Assembly (NCBI GenBank): GCA_947476015.1
Contig: CANJOS010000006.1
Location: forward strand, 1-44,511
Reading direction: 5' to 3'
From: Comamonadaceae bacterium
GTDB lineage: Bacteria > Pseudomonadota > Gammaproteobacteria > Burkholderiales > Burkholderiaceae_C
Length of the DNA: 44,511 bases
The notes under the pieces were generated by a model. That model was not told where the DNA came from, did not search any database, and saw only the letters and a program-made list of their open reading frames with translations. Shown one piece after another: positions 1 through 7,190 of the stretch; within the stretch, counting starts at the first letter, position 1, and each line of letters starts with the position of its first letter. The translations under genes were made by a program, and so were the position numbers.

Positions 1-199
1 ACGAGCCGATTCAGTTCGGGTGAAACGGGCAATCTCTACGCGCAGCAATACCAAGTAGGCACACGTTGATCTGGTTCCGGAGAGTGTGCGGGTAGGTAGC
101 GCCGAGCCGAGTGGGCAACCCTCGGCCCAGAGTAATGGCGGTCACATTGACGGCAACGTCAATGCACAGAATCCGGCTTATCGGTGGGCTTCACACTTT
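1..199. other. Left window edge, no recognised gene
   Basis: No protein I recognise is encoded here. Short open frames run in from the left edge on the plus strand and stop at 55-57 and 67-69, so the C-terminal end of a plus-strand gene could be present, but about 20 residues are too few to identify. The only clear structure is a perfect 8-bp hairpin at 145-164. The ORF-track entries starting at 86 and 111 lie mostly antisense to the regulator gene and are taken as shadows. Confidence 0.4.
145..164. other. Perfect hairpin with GCAA tetraloop
   Basis: CATTGACG and CGTCAATG flank GCAA, giving a perfect 8-bp stem closed on the plus strand by a GNRA-type tetraloop. It lies 36 bp beyond the stop codon of the Rrf2 regulator. 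No T-run follows on either strand, so it is not a standard intrinsic terminator. It could be a transcript-end stabilising hairpin or a protein-binding palindrome. The structure is seen directly; the role is unknown. Confidence 0.5.
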
Positions 200-727
200 T
201 TATCGCGTCGGCACCAAGCTGGCTGCCAATGCAAACACAGAGTTGGGCACGTTCATTTTGACGGGTTGGCTTTTGGGCTTGGCAAACACACCGCGCTTCA
301 CCACAGAGGGTGCCGGCTCTACGGTCACACCTTTGGCACGCTGTTCAGACACCAACTGGCGCAAGCTGATGGACTGCAAATGCGCCAACATTTTTTCGTT
401 CAAGCTGGCCCATAACTCACTGCTCATCCATGTGCTGCCTTCGGCGTTGGTGGCGTCTTCGGATTCTGCAGGACTGTCCACAGCGCTCACGATATCGGCC
501 ATCGTGATTTTTTCGGCATTTCGGGCCAAAGAGTAACCGCCACCAGGACCGCGTGTGCTTTCAACCAATTGGTGTTGGCGCAATTTGCTGAACAGTTGCT
601 CTAAGTAGGAGAGTGAAATTTGGTGACGTTCGCTGATGGCCGAGAGCGAAACAGGGCCTCGGTCCTCGCGCAAGGCGACATCGATCATGGCCGTGACGGC
701 AAAACGACTTTTGGTGCTCAAACGCAT
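200..727 (-). CDS. IscR-like Rrf2 regulator lacking all Fe-S cysteines
   Basis: A 175-residue Rrf2-family transcription regulator. The N-terminal winged helix is well kept (MRLSTKSRFAVTAMIDVA; recognition region SLSYLEQLFSKLRQHQLV; wing GPGGGYSLAR) and matches IscR. IscR normally binds a [2Fe-2S] cluster through three Cys and one His between the dimerisation helix and the C-terminal segment. Here that stretch (ESEDATNAEGSTWMSSELW) has none of them: aligned back from the conserved LW, the positions hold Glu, Asn, Trp and Ser, and the whole protein has no cysteine. It probably binds DNA without sensing a cluster. The start at 727 is preferred over 748 because it restores the family N-terminus and has AGGAAG about 7 nt upstream. 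No isc genes are visible beside it. Confidence 0.85.
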   Translation of the reverse strand: MRLSTKSRFAVTAMIDVALREDRGPVSLSAISERHQISLSYLEQLFSKLRQHQLVESTRGPGGGYSLARNAEKITMADIVSAVDSPAESEDATNAEGSTWMSSELWASLNEKMLAHLQSISLRQLVSEQRAKGVTVEPAPSVVKRGVFAKPKSQPVKMNVPNSVFALAASLVPTR

Positions 728-805
728 GGTGGCTTCCTTTCGGCGCAAGCGGCGAAACTATCAGGAGAACATTTTCTCAAACTTACAAGCACAATTGAGG
801 ATGAC

Positions 806-834
806 CGGATAAATTTCAAGGGCTTCTATGTCAA
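806..834 (-). promoter_or_regulatory. Putative sigma70 promoter of the Rrf2 regulator
   Basis: Read on the minus strand, TTGACA (829-834) is followed 17 nt later by TATCCG (806-811), about 80 bp upstream of the start codon. The -35 box is a perfect consensus and the -10 box is partial. It lies downstream of the terminator of the preceding gene, so the regulator is probably transcribed on its own. Autoregulation, as for many Rrf2 proteins, is possible but no operator was identified. Confidence 0.5.
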
Positions 835-842
835 AAATGTGG

Positions 843-867
843 CAAAAATGCGCCAAAAAGGCGTCAT
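843..867 (-). terminator. Intrinsic terminator of the nudix-mbl / pseudouridine synthase operon
   Basis: On the minus strand ATG-A-CGCC, a TTTTT loop and GGCGCAT form a 7-bp stem with one bulged A, followed by a run of five T. It begins a few bases after the stop codon of the pseudouridine synthase gene (872-874) and separates that operon from the regulator promoter. Confidence 0.7.
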
Positions 868-871
868 TTTT

Positions 872-1606
872 TCAAAATCTTTCATAGGGCATGAGGGCAC
901 GCCATTGGCCAGCCGCCAAAGGAGCCATCAAAACCCGACCCATCCTGACTCTTTTGAGACCTATCAGCCGAAGGCCAGTATTTTCAATGACACCGGCGGC
1001 ATACCCCGGTTGGTATCCCTTGAAAGCCATGCGCAAACCCGTTTTGCTTGGGTTCTCGCTGCTGATGCTGGTTTTAAGGCCTGTGGCGCACAAGTCGTGG
1101 AGTTGGTCGGGGCTGACCGAACCTTGCACTTCGGCCAGCATTTCATGTTCTAGAGGGTTGCGCTCGTCTTGCAGTTTGCGCAGCATGCTGGGGTCTTCTG
1201 ACAAAATGACCAAACCCGTCGCAGCATCTTCCAAAGCGGCCGCGCATTGCAGTATTTTTTGAAGGCGCGGCGTGAGGCTGATGCCAGAGCGGTCTTGCTT
1301 GGATCGCATCTCGGGCGATAAGGATTTCCAAATATTGGCATGGCTCTTGGCCAAACAACTTTGACCGGCTGACTTGTGCAAGATGACTGTGAGCAGGGGC
1401 ACTTTCCCCCTCTGAGCGGTGCTGTGGATGTCGATGTTTTCATTGCTGACACGGTGAGCGGGCTCGTCCACCACCGCCTCATTGACTTTGACCCAGCCAC
1501 CCACAATCACTTGCTCTGCCTCACTGCGCGAGCATTTCAATATATCGGCCACGCGTTTAGACAGTCGAATGCCCTCGGTCTCCTTGTTTGTACTTGGGGC
1601 AGTCAT
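872..1606 (-). CDS. RsuA/RluF-type pseudouridine synthase with altered catalytic motif
   Basis: A 244-residue protein with an N-terminal S4 RNA-binding domain (about residues 13-65: IRLSKRVADILKCSRSEAEQ...GGWVKVNE) and an RsuA/RluB/RluF-like domain ending in the typical LKRVRMGRVLMAPLAAGQWRAL. In the family the catalytic Asp sits in GRLDxxxxGL. The matching stretch here is AALEDAATGL (residues 123-132), which puts Glu126 at the Asp position, with the Arg also lost. It may be an RNA-binding protein without synthase activity, or a subfamily using a shifted carboxylate (Asp127 is adjacent). The start codon is 6 nt after the stop of the Nudix-MBL gene, so the two are co-transcribed. Family assignment is firm; activity is doubtful. 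Confidence 0.8.
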   Translation of the reverse strand: MTAPSTNKETEGIRLSKRVADILKCSRSEAEQVIVGGWVKVNEAVVDEPAHRVSNENIDIHSTAQRGKVPLLTVILHKSAGQSCLAKSHANIWKSLSPEMRSKQDRSGISLTPRLQKILQCAAALEDAATGLVILSEDPSMLRKLQDERNPLEHEMLAEVQGSVSPDQLHDLCATGLKTSISSENPSKTGLRMAFKGYQPGYAAGVIENTGLRLIGLKRVRMGRVLMAPLAAGQWRALMPYERF

Positions 1607-1612
1607 GGCATG

Positions 1613-3253
1613 TCAGTTGTTGCCAGCTGGCATAGACCGAATGCGGTCCACATGGGCCTGCAATGACCGAGCGGCCACTGGCCACAAACGTTCGGGCACA
1701 TCTTGGTAGGCGTGGGCCACCCAAGTTTCCAAAGTGCCATGTGGCAGTGCCTGCATGGCCGCCATCACTTTGGCTTCGCGTTTCAACCGGTGGGCTTTGA
1801 GTTGGGCAATGGCTTGGGAGGCAAAACCCAGAACATAGCCGTGCGCCGGCAAAATGTAGTCAAGTGAATGTGTGTGGCATTCAGCCGCCATCAGGTCCAA
1901 TGAATCAAGGTAGTCGTTCATATTGCCGTCGGGTGGATTGACGATGGTGGTACTGCCGTTCAAGACATGGTCGCCTGAGAAAAGTAAGCCATCTTCAAGC
2001 AAAGCCAAACAAACATGATTGGCCGCATGGCCCGGTGTGTGGATCACTTTCAGGGAATGCTCGCCCACCTGCAAAATCTCGCCATGCGTCAATGCTCTGT
2101 CGGGGCTGAACTGGCTTTGTGCATTGGCTGTGCTGGCCGATGGCAAACCCAAAATGGGGGGTGTGCCGCAAGCTTGGTTTTGGCAAAGTGCTTGCAATGG
2201 TTTGGCACCAGGTGAGTGGTCAGGGTGTGAGTGGGTGCACACAATCATTCGAATATTGCCGCCAGTGGCGCGCCAAATTCTTTCAATGTGACCCGTGTCA
2301 TCTGGGCCTGGATCGATCACGATGTAGCCGCTTTGGGGGTCGCCCACCCAGTAGGTGTTGGTGCCAGGGCCGGTCATCACACCGGGGTTGGGTGCCGTGA
2401 GTCGCTGAACATTTTTCAGGAGTGACACGGGGTGATCAGTTTGCCAATCGAGGTGGTGAACGATTTGGCCATCGGGGCTCACCAGCGCCAATTCGCCGAA
2501 AGGTGCTTCGTGCTCCATGAAACGTTGTTCTTGACCCGCCAACCATGCGCCACGGGGGCAACTGGCCCACAAGGGCTCATCGTTGACGGCACAGGCATCC
2601 AAGATGGCTTGGACCTTGTCAAAATTTTTGAGGCGTTGCAGTGTTCGAATGGTGGGAAAGATGAGGAAGAATTGGCCCGCTTCATGTCGCTCTAGGGCCT
2701 CAGCAGGTCGAACCCAAACGGGCTCAAACTGCTCTGACTCGTCGGCCACAGGCGTTTGCCCCTCAGGCATTCGGGCGACTAAAAAGGGCACATCAAAGCG
2801 TTTGGGCAGGTCTCTGTCGGTGATCCAGTGGGCCAGAACGTAAACCTGATCAGCCGCCAGTTGAAGCCCTCTGGCATGACATTGCGCTGCGAAGGGCTGA
2901 CTTCTGTCGAGCGCCTCAATGTCTTGGGCATTGGCCAAGCTGTGATCGGGGCGATAGGCCAACAAAATACCAAGTTCTTCAAAGCTTTCTCGGATGGCCG
3001 CAATGGCTTGGGTGAGTCGCAAATCACTTTGCGTGGCGCGCCGTTTGGCTTGTGCGTGCGACTGAAGGTCGAGAGCATCAATGCCCCCCCCTGGAAAAAC
3101 ATAGGCTCCAGGTGCAAAACTGGCGGTAAGTGAGCGACGCGTCATGAGCACTTCGACGCCTTCGGCACTGTCGCGCAGCAACAGCACCGTGGCGGCTGGC
3201 TTGGGGGCCGCAGTCTCTCGTTGGGGATGCAAAAGTTGGAGGGGTCTGACCAT
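1613..3253 (-). CDS. Nudix hydrolase / metallo-beta-lactamase fusion
   Basis: A 546-residue two-domain hydrolase. Residues about 17-260 form a NUDT19-like Nudix domain with FPGGGID near residue 53, a roughly 25-residue insertion, then RESFEELGIL (88-97), so the Nudix box is interrupted but keeps RExxEE. The C-terminal half is an MBL-fold domain of the LACTB2/glyoxalase II type with HSHPDHS, HTPGHAANH, FSGDH and PAHGY metal ligands. The ORF track extends it to 698 residues. The extra N-terminus overlaps dapF antisense and is rejected; MVRPLQLLHPQ at 3253 starts just before the domain. The substrate is unknown; a nucleotide- or CoA-ester plus RNA- or thioester-hydrolase pairing is conceivable. 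It is divergent from dapF with 39 bp between starts. Confidence 0.85.
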   Translation of the reverse strand: MVRPLQLLHPQRETAAPKPAATVLLLRDSAEGVEVLMTRRSLTASFAPGAYVFPGGGIDALDLQSHAQAKRRATQSDLRLTQAIAAIRESFEELGILLAYRPDHSLANAQDIEALDRSQPFAAQCHARGLQLAADQVYVLAHWITDRDLPKRFDVPFLVARMPEGQTPVADESEQFEPVWVRPAEALERHEAGQFFLIFPTIRTLQRLKNFDKVQAILDACAVNDEPLWASCPRGAWLAGQEQRFMEHEAPFGELALVSPDGQIVHHLDWQTDHPVSLLKNVQRLTAPNPGVMTGPGTNTYWVGDPQSGYIVIDPGPDDTGHIERIWRATGGNIRMIVCTHSHPDHSPGAKPLQALCQNQACGTPPILGLPSASTANAQSQFSPDRALTHGEILQVGEHSLKVIHTPGHAANHVCLALLEDGLLFSGDHVLNGSTTIVNPPDGNMNDYLDSLDLMAAECHTHSLDYILPAHGYVLGFASQAIAQLKAHRLKREAKVMAAMQALPHGTLETWVAHAYQDVPERLWPVAARSLQAHVDRIRSMPAGNN

Positions 3254-3260
3254 GGGGCTG

Positions 3261-3266
3261 ATTATC
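3261..3266 (-). promoter_or_regulatory. Putative -10 box of nudix-mbl (leaderless type)
   Basis: GATAAT on the minus strand lies 7 nt before the ATG at 3253. With the usual 6-7 nt from -10 to the start point, transcription would begin at or next to the start codon. No Shine-Dalgarno sequence is present. It forms an inverted pair with the dapF -10 box. Confidence 0.45.
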
Positions 3267-3280
3267 GGGCCTGAACCGAG

Positions 3281-3286
3281 GATAAT
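3281..3286 (+). promoter_or_regulatory. Putative -10 box of dapF (leaderless type)
   Basis: GATAAT lies 6 nt before the dapF ATG, placing the start point on the A of the start codon. The -35 region (about 3258-3263, CTGATT, weak) overlaps the oppositely oriented -10 box of the neighbouring gene, so the two promoters would compete for polymerase. Confidence 0.5.
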
Positions 3287-3292
3287 TCCAGC

Positions 3293-4183
3293 ATGCGAAT
3301 TCGCTTTACAAAAATGCAAGGGGCGGGCAACGACTTTGTGGTGCTCGACGAAACGCGCACGCGCAACCACCTTACTGCGGCCCAATACCGTTTTCTGGCC
3401 GATCGCCATTTTGGGGTCGGCGCCGATCAAATTTTGACGGTTCGCCCCGCGCCTTCCCCCTCGCTTGATTTTGAGTACATCATTCACAACGCCGATGGCG
3501 GTGAGGTGGAGCACTGTGGCAACGGTGCGCGTTGTTTTGTGCGTTATGTGAAAGACAAGGGCCTGACTGCCAAAGACACGGTGCGCGTCAAAATTCAAAA
3601 GGGTGAAATTGAACTGCGCATGAACGCGGATGGCCGGGTCACGGTCAACATGGGCTCGCCCGTTATCGATTTGCCTCAAGTTCCTTTTTTGCCTACCGGT
3701 CTGAATCACACCCTCGTCAATGCTTGCGAAGTTTGGCGCTTACCCTTGTCTGGGCCACCTGCTGATAGCACGGCCGATGTGGTGGTGATTTCAATGGGTA
3801 ATCCGCATGCTGTTCAATGTGTCGACAACATTGACACTGCTGCTGTTCAGCAAGATGGCCCCCGAATTGTGAACCACCCTGCTTTTCCAAACCGCGTTAA
3901 CGCAGGATTTATGCAAATCCTAAGCCGTGATGCAGTGCGTTTGCGCGTTTATGAGCGGGGGGCTGGTGAAACTCTGGCCTGTGGCACAGGCGCCTGTGCA
4001 GCGGTGGTAGCGGGCATCCGCATGGGTTTGTTGAATGCCAAGGTCGATGTCCAGACACTGGGCGGCTTGCTCACAATTGAATGGCAAGGCGCTGCATCGA
4101 ATGACCTCTCCGAGGTGGTGTTGATGACCGGCCCTGCAACGTCCGTTTTTGAAGGCGAGATCGAGGTTCCCAATTTGCCTTGA
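3293..4183 (+). CDS. dapF: Diaminopimelate epimerase DapF
   Basis: A 296-residue cytosolic enzyme that converts LL- to meso-diaminopimelate, the precursor of lysine and of the peptidoglycan stem peptide used by MurE further along the window. Both catalytic cysteines are present in their motifs: Cys75 in EHCGNGARC and Cys230 in [11 protein letters not shown]. The N-terminus [19 protein letters not shown] is the family signature, so the start is firm. Downstream is DUF484 (69-bp gap) and then xerC, a conserved proteobacterial arrangement. A NANAAT hexamer 6 nt before ATG and no Shine-Dalgarno site suggest a leaderless mRNA. Confidence 0.97.
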   Translation: MRIRFTKMQGAGNDFVVLDETRTRNHLTAAQYRFLADRHFGVGADQILTVRPAPSPSLDFEYIIHNADGGEVEHCGNGARCFVRYVKDKGLTAKDTVRVKIQKGEIELRMNADGRVTVNMGSPVIDLPQVPFLPTGLNHTLVNACEVWRLPLSGPPADSTADVVVISMGNPHAVQCVDNIDTAAVQQDGPRIVNHPAFPNRVNAGFMQILSRDAVRLRVYERGAGETLACGTGACAAVVAGIRMGLLNAKVDVQTLGGLLTIEWQGAASNDLSEVVLMTGPATSVFEGEIEVPNLP

Positions 4184-4252
4184 GGCGCCTGCATTGGGTA
4201 AGCTCTCCCCATCCCATCAAAAATTTTCATCGAATTACACAGAAAGACAGGC

Positions 4253-4948
4253 ATGACTTCAACTTCCATCAATCCGATGAATCCCATTACCGAGGACGAC
4301 ATCGCCGATTTTTTGGCCAACACGCCTGACTTCTTTGAGCGCCACGCGCAGTTGTTGTCCAGCGTTCATTTGATGAGCCCTGACAACCACCGTTCGGTGA
4401 GTTTGCAAGAGCGTCAAGCTCAAATGTTGCGCGACAAAATTCGCGCGCTTGAAATGCGCATCATGGACATGATTCGCCATGGCAACGAGAATATGATCAT
4501 CACCGAGAAGCTCCAGAAATGGGCCTGTGAGTTGCTTCAAACACCGGCCGCTGAACGTGTTCCGTCTGCGCTGAAAAATATTGAGTTGCGTTTTCAAGTG
4601 CCTCAAGTGGCGGCGCGATTATGGGGCGTGGCCGACGTCTTTGCTGATGCGTCCTATGCACAGGCCGTGAGCGATGAAGTGAAGCAGGCGGCGCAAAGCT
4701 ATGCTTCGACCTTCGTCGGTGCAAGCTCGGGCATCGAGGCTGTGAATTGGTTGCAAGTGCCAGCGCAAGCTGCTTCTGTGGCCTTGCTGCCCCTGCGTTT
4801 GACAAAGGGAGCCGCACCCTTCGGTTTGTTGGTCTTGGCTTCTCCCGATGCCCAGCGGTTTCACAGCGGCATGGGCACCGATTTTCTCGATCATTTGGCT
4901 GAACTTTGCAGCGCTGCTTTGTCAGCCTTGCTGCCTGCGAAGGCCTGA
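4253..4948 (+). CDS. DUF484 family protein
   Basis: A 231-residue cytosolic protein of the DUF484 family, conserved between dapF and xerC in many proteobacteria. The start ITEDDIADFLANTPDFFERH is typical of the family. A helical segment (about residues 45-85, SLQERQAQMLRDKIRALEMR) is likely coiled coil, and the C-terminal part resembles a degenerate GAF-like fold (LLPLRLTKGAAPFGLLVLASPD). No catalytic motif is visible and its function is not established. xerC begins 3 nt after its stop, so the two are translated from one message. Confidence 0.9.
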   Translation: MTSTSINPMNPITEDDIADFLANTPDFFERHAQLLSSVHLMSPDNHRSVSLQERQAQMLRDKIRALEMRIMDMIRHGNENMIITEKLQKWACELLQTPAAERVPSALKNIELRFQVPQVAARLWGVADVFADASYAQAVSDEVKQAAQSYASTFVGASSGIEAVNWLQVPAQAASVALLPLRLTKGAAPFGLLVLASPDAQRFHSGMGTDFLDHLAELCSAALSALLPAKA

Positions 4949-4951
4949 GCC

Positions 4952-5929
4952 ATGGACGAGCGCGTTGCTCGTTACTTAGACCATGTGCGTTTTGAAAAAC
5001 GCTTGGCCGAGAGAACTTCGACCCTGTATGCATTGGACCTGCAAAAACTTTCTGAATTGGCAGAAACTGCGCAAGTCGATTTAGCGCAAGTTCAAACACA
5101 GCATGTACGCCGTTGGGTAGCGAACATGCACAGCAAAGGAAGAACCGGCCGTGGCATTGCCTTGATATTGTCGGGTTGGCGCGGTTTCTACCATTGGCTG
5201 GCGCGAGAAAAACTCATCTCGCACAACCCCGTTGAAGGCGTTCGCGCACCCAAAGTTTCCAAACCTTTGCCCAAGGCCTTGGGGGTCGATGAGGCTGTTC
5301 AATTGGCCGAGCATGTGGAATCAGCTGACGATCCCTGGTTAGAGGCCAGAGACGCGGCCATGGTGGAGTTGCTTTATGGGTGTGGTTTGCGTGTGGCTGA
5401 GTTGACGGGTCTTGATGTGGTGGCCAGCACCGGAGCGGCGCAAAAAGGGCGAGGTTGGATTGACGTGCAAGGTGGCGAAGTCATGGTTCAAGGCAAGGGC
5501 GGTAAGCGTCGAACCGTGCCATTGGGACAAGCAGCGGTGAAAGCTTTGGAAGTTTGGTTGCCCCTCAGAAGCCAAGCGCTGGGCATGATGGATCAATCGG
5601 TGGCAGGTCTTTCTGATGCGGCGCTGGCCCTTTTCCCTGGGCGCTATGGCACTCGATTAACGGCGCAATCTGTGTGGCAAAGGCTGAAACGCCGCAGCTT
5701 GTTGGCGGGATTGGCAACGCCTGTGCATCCGCACATGTTGCGACATTCTTTTGCCAGCCATGTTTTGCAATCCAGCAGCGATTTGAGAGCGGTTCAGGAA
5801 TTGTTAGGCCACGCCAATATCAGCACCACGCAGGTTTACACCCGTTTGGATTTTCAACACTTGGCCAAAGCCTACGATGCAGCGCATCCGAGGGCCAAGC
5901 GGGGCTCAGGGCGGGGTGGTTCTAAGTAG
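4952..5929 (+). CDS. xerC: Tyrosine recombinase XerC
   Basis: A 325-residue site-specific recombinase that, with XerD, resolves chromosome dimers at dif near the division septum. The N-terminal SAM-like core-binding domain (about 1-95) is followed by the catalytic domain with Arg in LLYGCGLRVAELTGL, Lys in GKGGKRRTVPL, HMLRHSFASH, LLGHANISTTQ and nucleophile Tyr296 in QVYTRLD. It lies 3 nt after DUF484. XerC rather than XerD is chosen from the dapF-DUF484-xerC context. It is slightly longer than the usual ~300 residues because of small insertions (for example ASTGAAQKGRGWID). Confidence 0.94.
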   Translation: MDERVARYLDHVRFEKRLAERTSTLYALDLQKLSELAETAQVDLAQVQTQHVRRWVANMHSKGRTGRGIALILSGWRGFYHWLAREKLISHNPVEGVRAPKVSKPLPKALGVDEAVQLAEHVESADDPWLEARDAAMVELLYGCGLRVAELTGLDVVASTGAAQKGRGWIDVQGGEVMVQGKGGKRRTVPLGQAAVKALEVWLPLRSQALGMMDQSVAGLSDAALALFPGRYGTRLTAQSVWQRLKRRSLLAGLATPVHPHMLRHSFASHVLQSSSDLRAVQELLGHANISTTQVYTRLDFQHLAKAYDAAHPRAKRGSGRGGSK

Positions 5930-5955
5930 GCAAGTCTGACTGCCAGAGTTTTTCT

Positions 5956-5966
5956 CACTGACAGTG
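5956..5966. promoter_or_regulatory. Small palindrome upstream of the rlmI-like gene
   Basis: CACTG-A-CAGTG is a perfect 5-bp inverted repeat between xerC and the methyltransferase gene, just upstream of its putative -10 box. It could be a chance palindrome or a small operator. Confidence 0.2.
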
Positions 5967-5967
5967 G

Positions 5968-5973
5968 GACAAT
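5968..5973 (+). promoter_or_regulatory. Putative -10 box of the rlmI-like gene (leaderless type)
   Basis: GACAAT lies 6 nt before the ATG at 5980. The 10-mer ACAATGGCGT covering its end and the spacer recurs exactly in front of tldD. No Shine-Dalgarno site is seen. The spacing favours ATG 5980 over the GTG at 5977 listed in the ORF track. Confidence 0.4.
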
Positions 5974-5979
5974 GGCGTG

Positions 5980-7164
5980 ATGAAAACGATTCGACTCAAA
6001 GCCGGCAAAGAGCGCTCACTTCAGCGGCAACATCCTTGGATTTTTGAATCGGCCATTGGCAAAGGCGACGCCGATGCAGGTGAAACAGTTCGTGTGGAGT
6101 CTCACGAAGGTGTTTTTTTGGCATGGGCTGCGTTCAGCCCCGCCTCTCGCATCAGGGCCCGTGTTTGGAGCTTTGACGAAGCTCAGCGCATTGATGCCAA
6201 CTTCATTCAAACCCTGATTGAAAAGTCTGTGGCTGCACGCAGCTTGTTCAATATTCAAAGCAATGGCATGCGCTTGGTGCATGGCGAATCGGATGGCTTG
6301 CCTGGCTTGGTGGTGGACCGTTATGACGATACGCTGGTGGCGCAATTCACATCGTGTGGCCCCGAAAAATACAAAGAGGTCATGGCCGATGCTTTATTGA
6401 AGGCGACCGGGCTTGCCAAGTTGTACGAGCGATCTGACGCCAATGTGCGATCTTTGGAAGGATTGCCGGAAGTGACCGGGTGGCTGAGAGGCGATGGGCC
6501 AACTGAATTGACCTTGCAAGAGCATCACTGGCAATTGAGTCTGAACATTGCAGAGGGCCATAAAACAGGTTTTTATTTGGACCAGCGCGACAGCCGCCAT
6601 CGCTTTTATCAGCACACTCAGTTTCGCAAATTTCAAAGCGTCCTCAATTGTTATTGCTACACGGGTGGTTTCAGCGTAGCGGCCTTGGCGGCCGGGGCGA
6701 AGCACGTCACTTCCATTGACTCATCTGGCCCTGCTCTTGAAAAAGCGAAAGCCAATGTGTTGCTCAATGGCTTTGAGGTGTCGCGTACCACTTTCATGGA
6801 TGCCGATGTGAATGCCTCGCTCAGGCAATTCATCGAACAAGGCCGCCAGTTTGACGCCATTGTTCTGGACCCACCAAAATTTGCCCCTAGCGCTGCCCAC
6901 GCCGAGCGCGCGGCCAGAGCCTACAAAGACATCAACCGCTTGGCCTTCAAATTGTTGGCACCCGGCGGGGAGTTGTTCACCTATTCCTGTTCGGGCGGGA
7001 TCAGCGCTGATCTGTTTCACAAAATTGTGGCTTCAGCCGGCACCGATGCTGGGGTCGACGGCTACATCAGCGAACGCTTGCAAGGCGCACCCGACCACCC
7101 CATGACCATTTATTTCCCTGAAGGCGAATACCTCAAGGGTTTGGTGGTTGTGAAGAAGCAATAA
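5980..7164 (+). CDS. RlmI-like 23S rRNA cytosine-5 methyltransferase
   Basis: A 394-residue SAM-dependent methyltransferase of the RlmI/YccW family (E. coli RlmI makes m5C1962 in 23S rRNA). The N-terminal PUA domain (MKTIRLKAGKERSLQRQHPW...) is followed by a central EEHD-like segment and a Rossmann methyltransferase domain with the SAM-binding CYCYTGGFSVAALAAGA, motif IV VLDPPKF and the catalytic-Cys motif YSCSGGIS. The exact target base is inferred from the family. ATG 5980 is preferred over GTG 5977 on promoter spacing; they differ by one residue. It stands 50 bp after xerC with its own probable promoter. Confidence 0.88.
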   Translation: MKTIRLKAGKERSLQRQHPWIFESAIGKGDADAGETVRVESHEGVFLAWAAFSPASRIRARVWSFDEAQRIDANFIQTLIEKSVAARSLFNIQSNGMRLVHGESDGLPGLVVDRYDDTLVAQFTSCGPEKYKEVMADALLKATGLAKLYERSDANVRSLEGLPEVTGWLRGDGPTELTLQEHHWQLSLNIAEGHKTGFYLDQRDSRHRFYQHTQFRKFQSVLNCYCYTGGFSVAALAAGAKHVTSIDSSGPALEKAKANVLLNGFEVSRTTFMDADVNASLRQFIEQGRQFDAIVLDPPKFAPSAAHAERAARAYKDINRLAFKLLAPGGELFTYSCSGGISADLFHKIVASAGTDAGVDGYISERLQGAPDHPMTIYFPEGEYLKGLVVVKKQ

Positions 7165-7190
7165 ACTCTCTTTTTATTTGGAGCATCTTC

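Noticed and set aside
103-125. Imperfect CCGAG/CTCGG hairpin near the left edge as the iscR-like terminator
   Set aside because: Bulged short stem without a T-run on the minus strand.
3254-3709. N-terminal extension of the Nudix-MBL ORF (698 residues in the track)
   Set aside because: The extra 152 codons lie antisense to dapF, encode no recognisable domain and precede a normal Nudix start at 3253.
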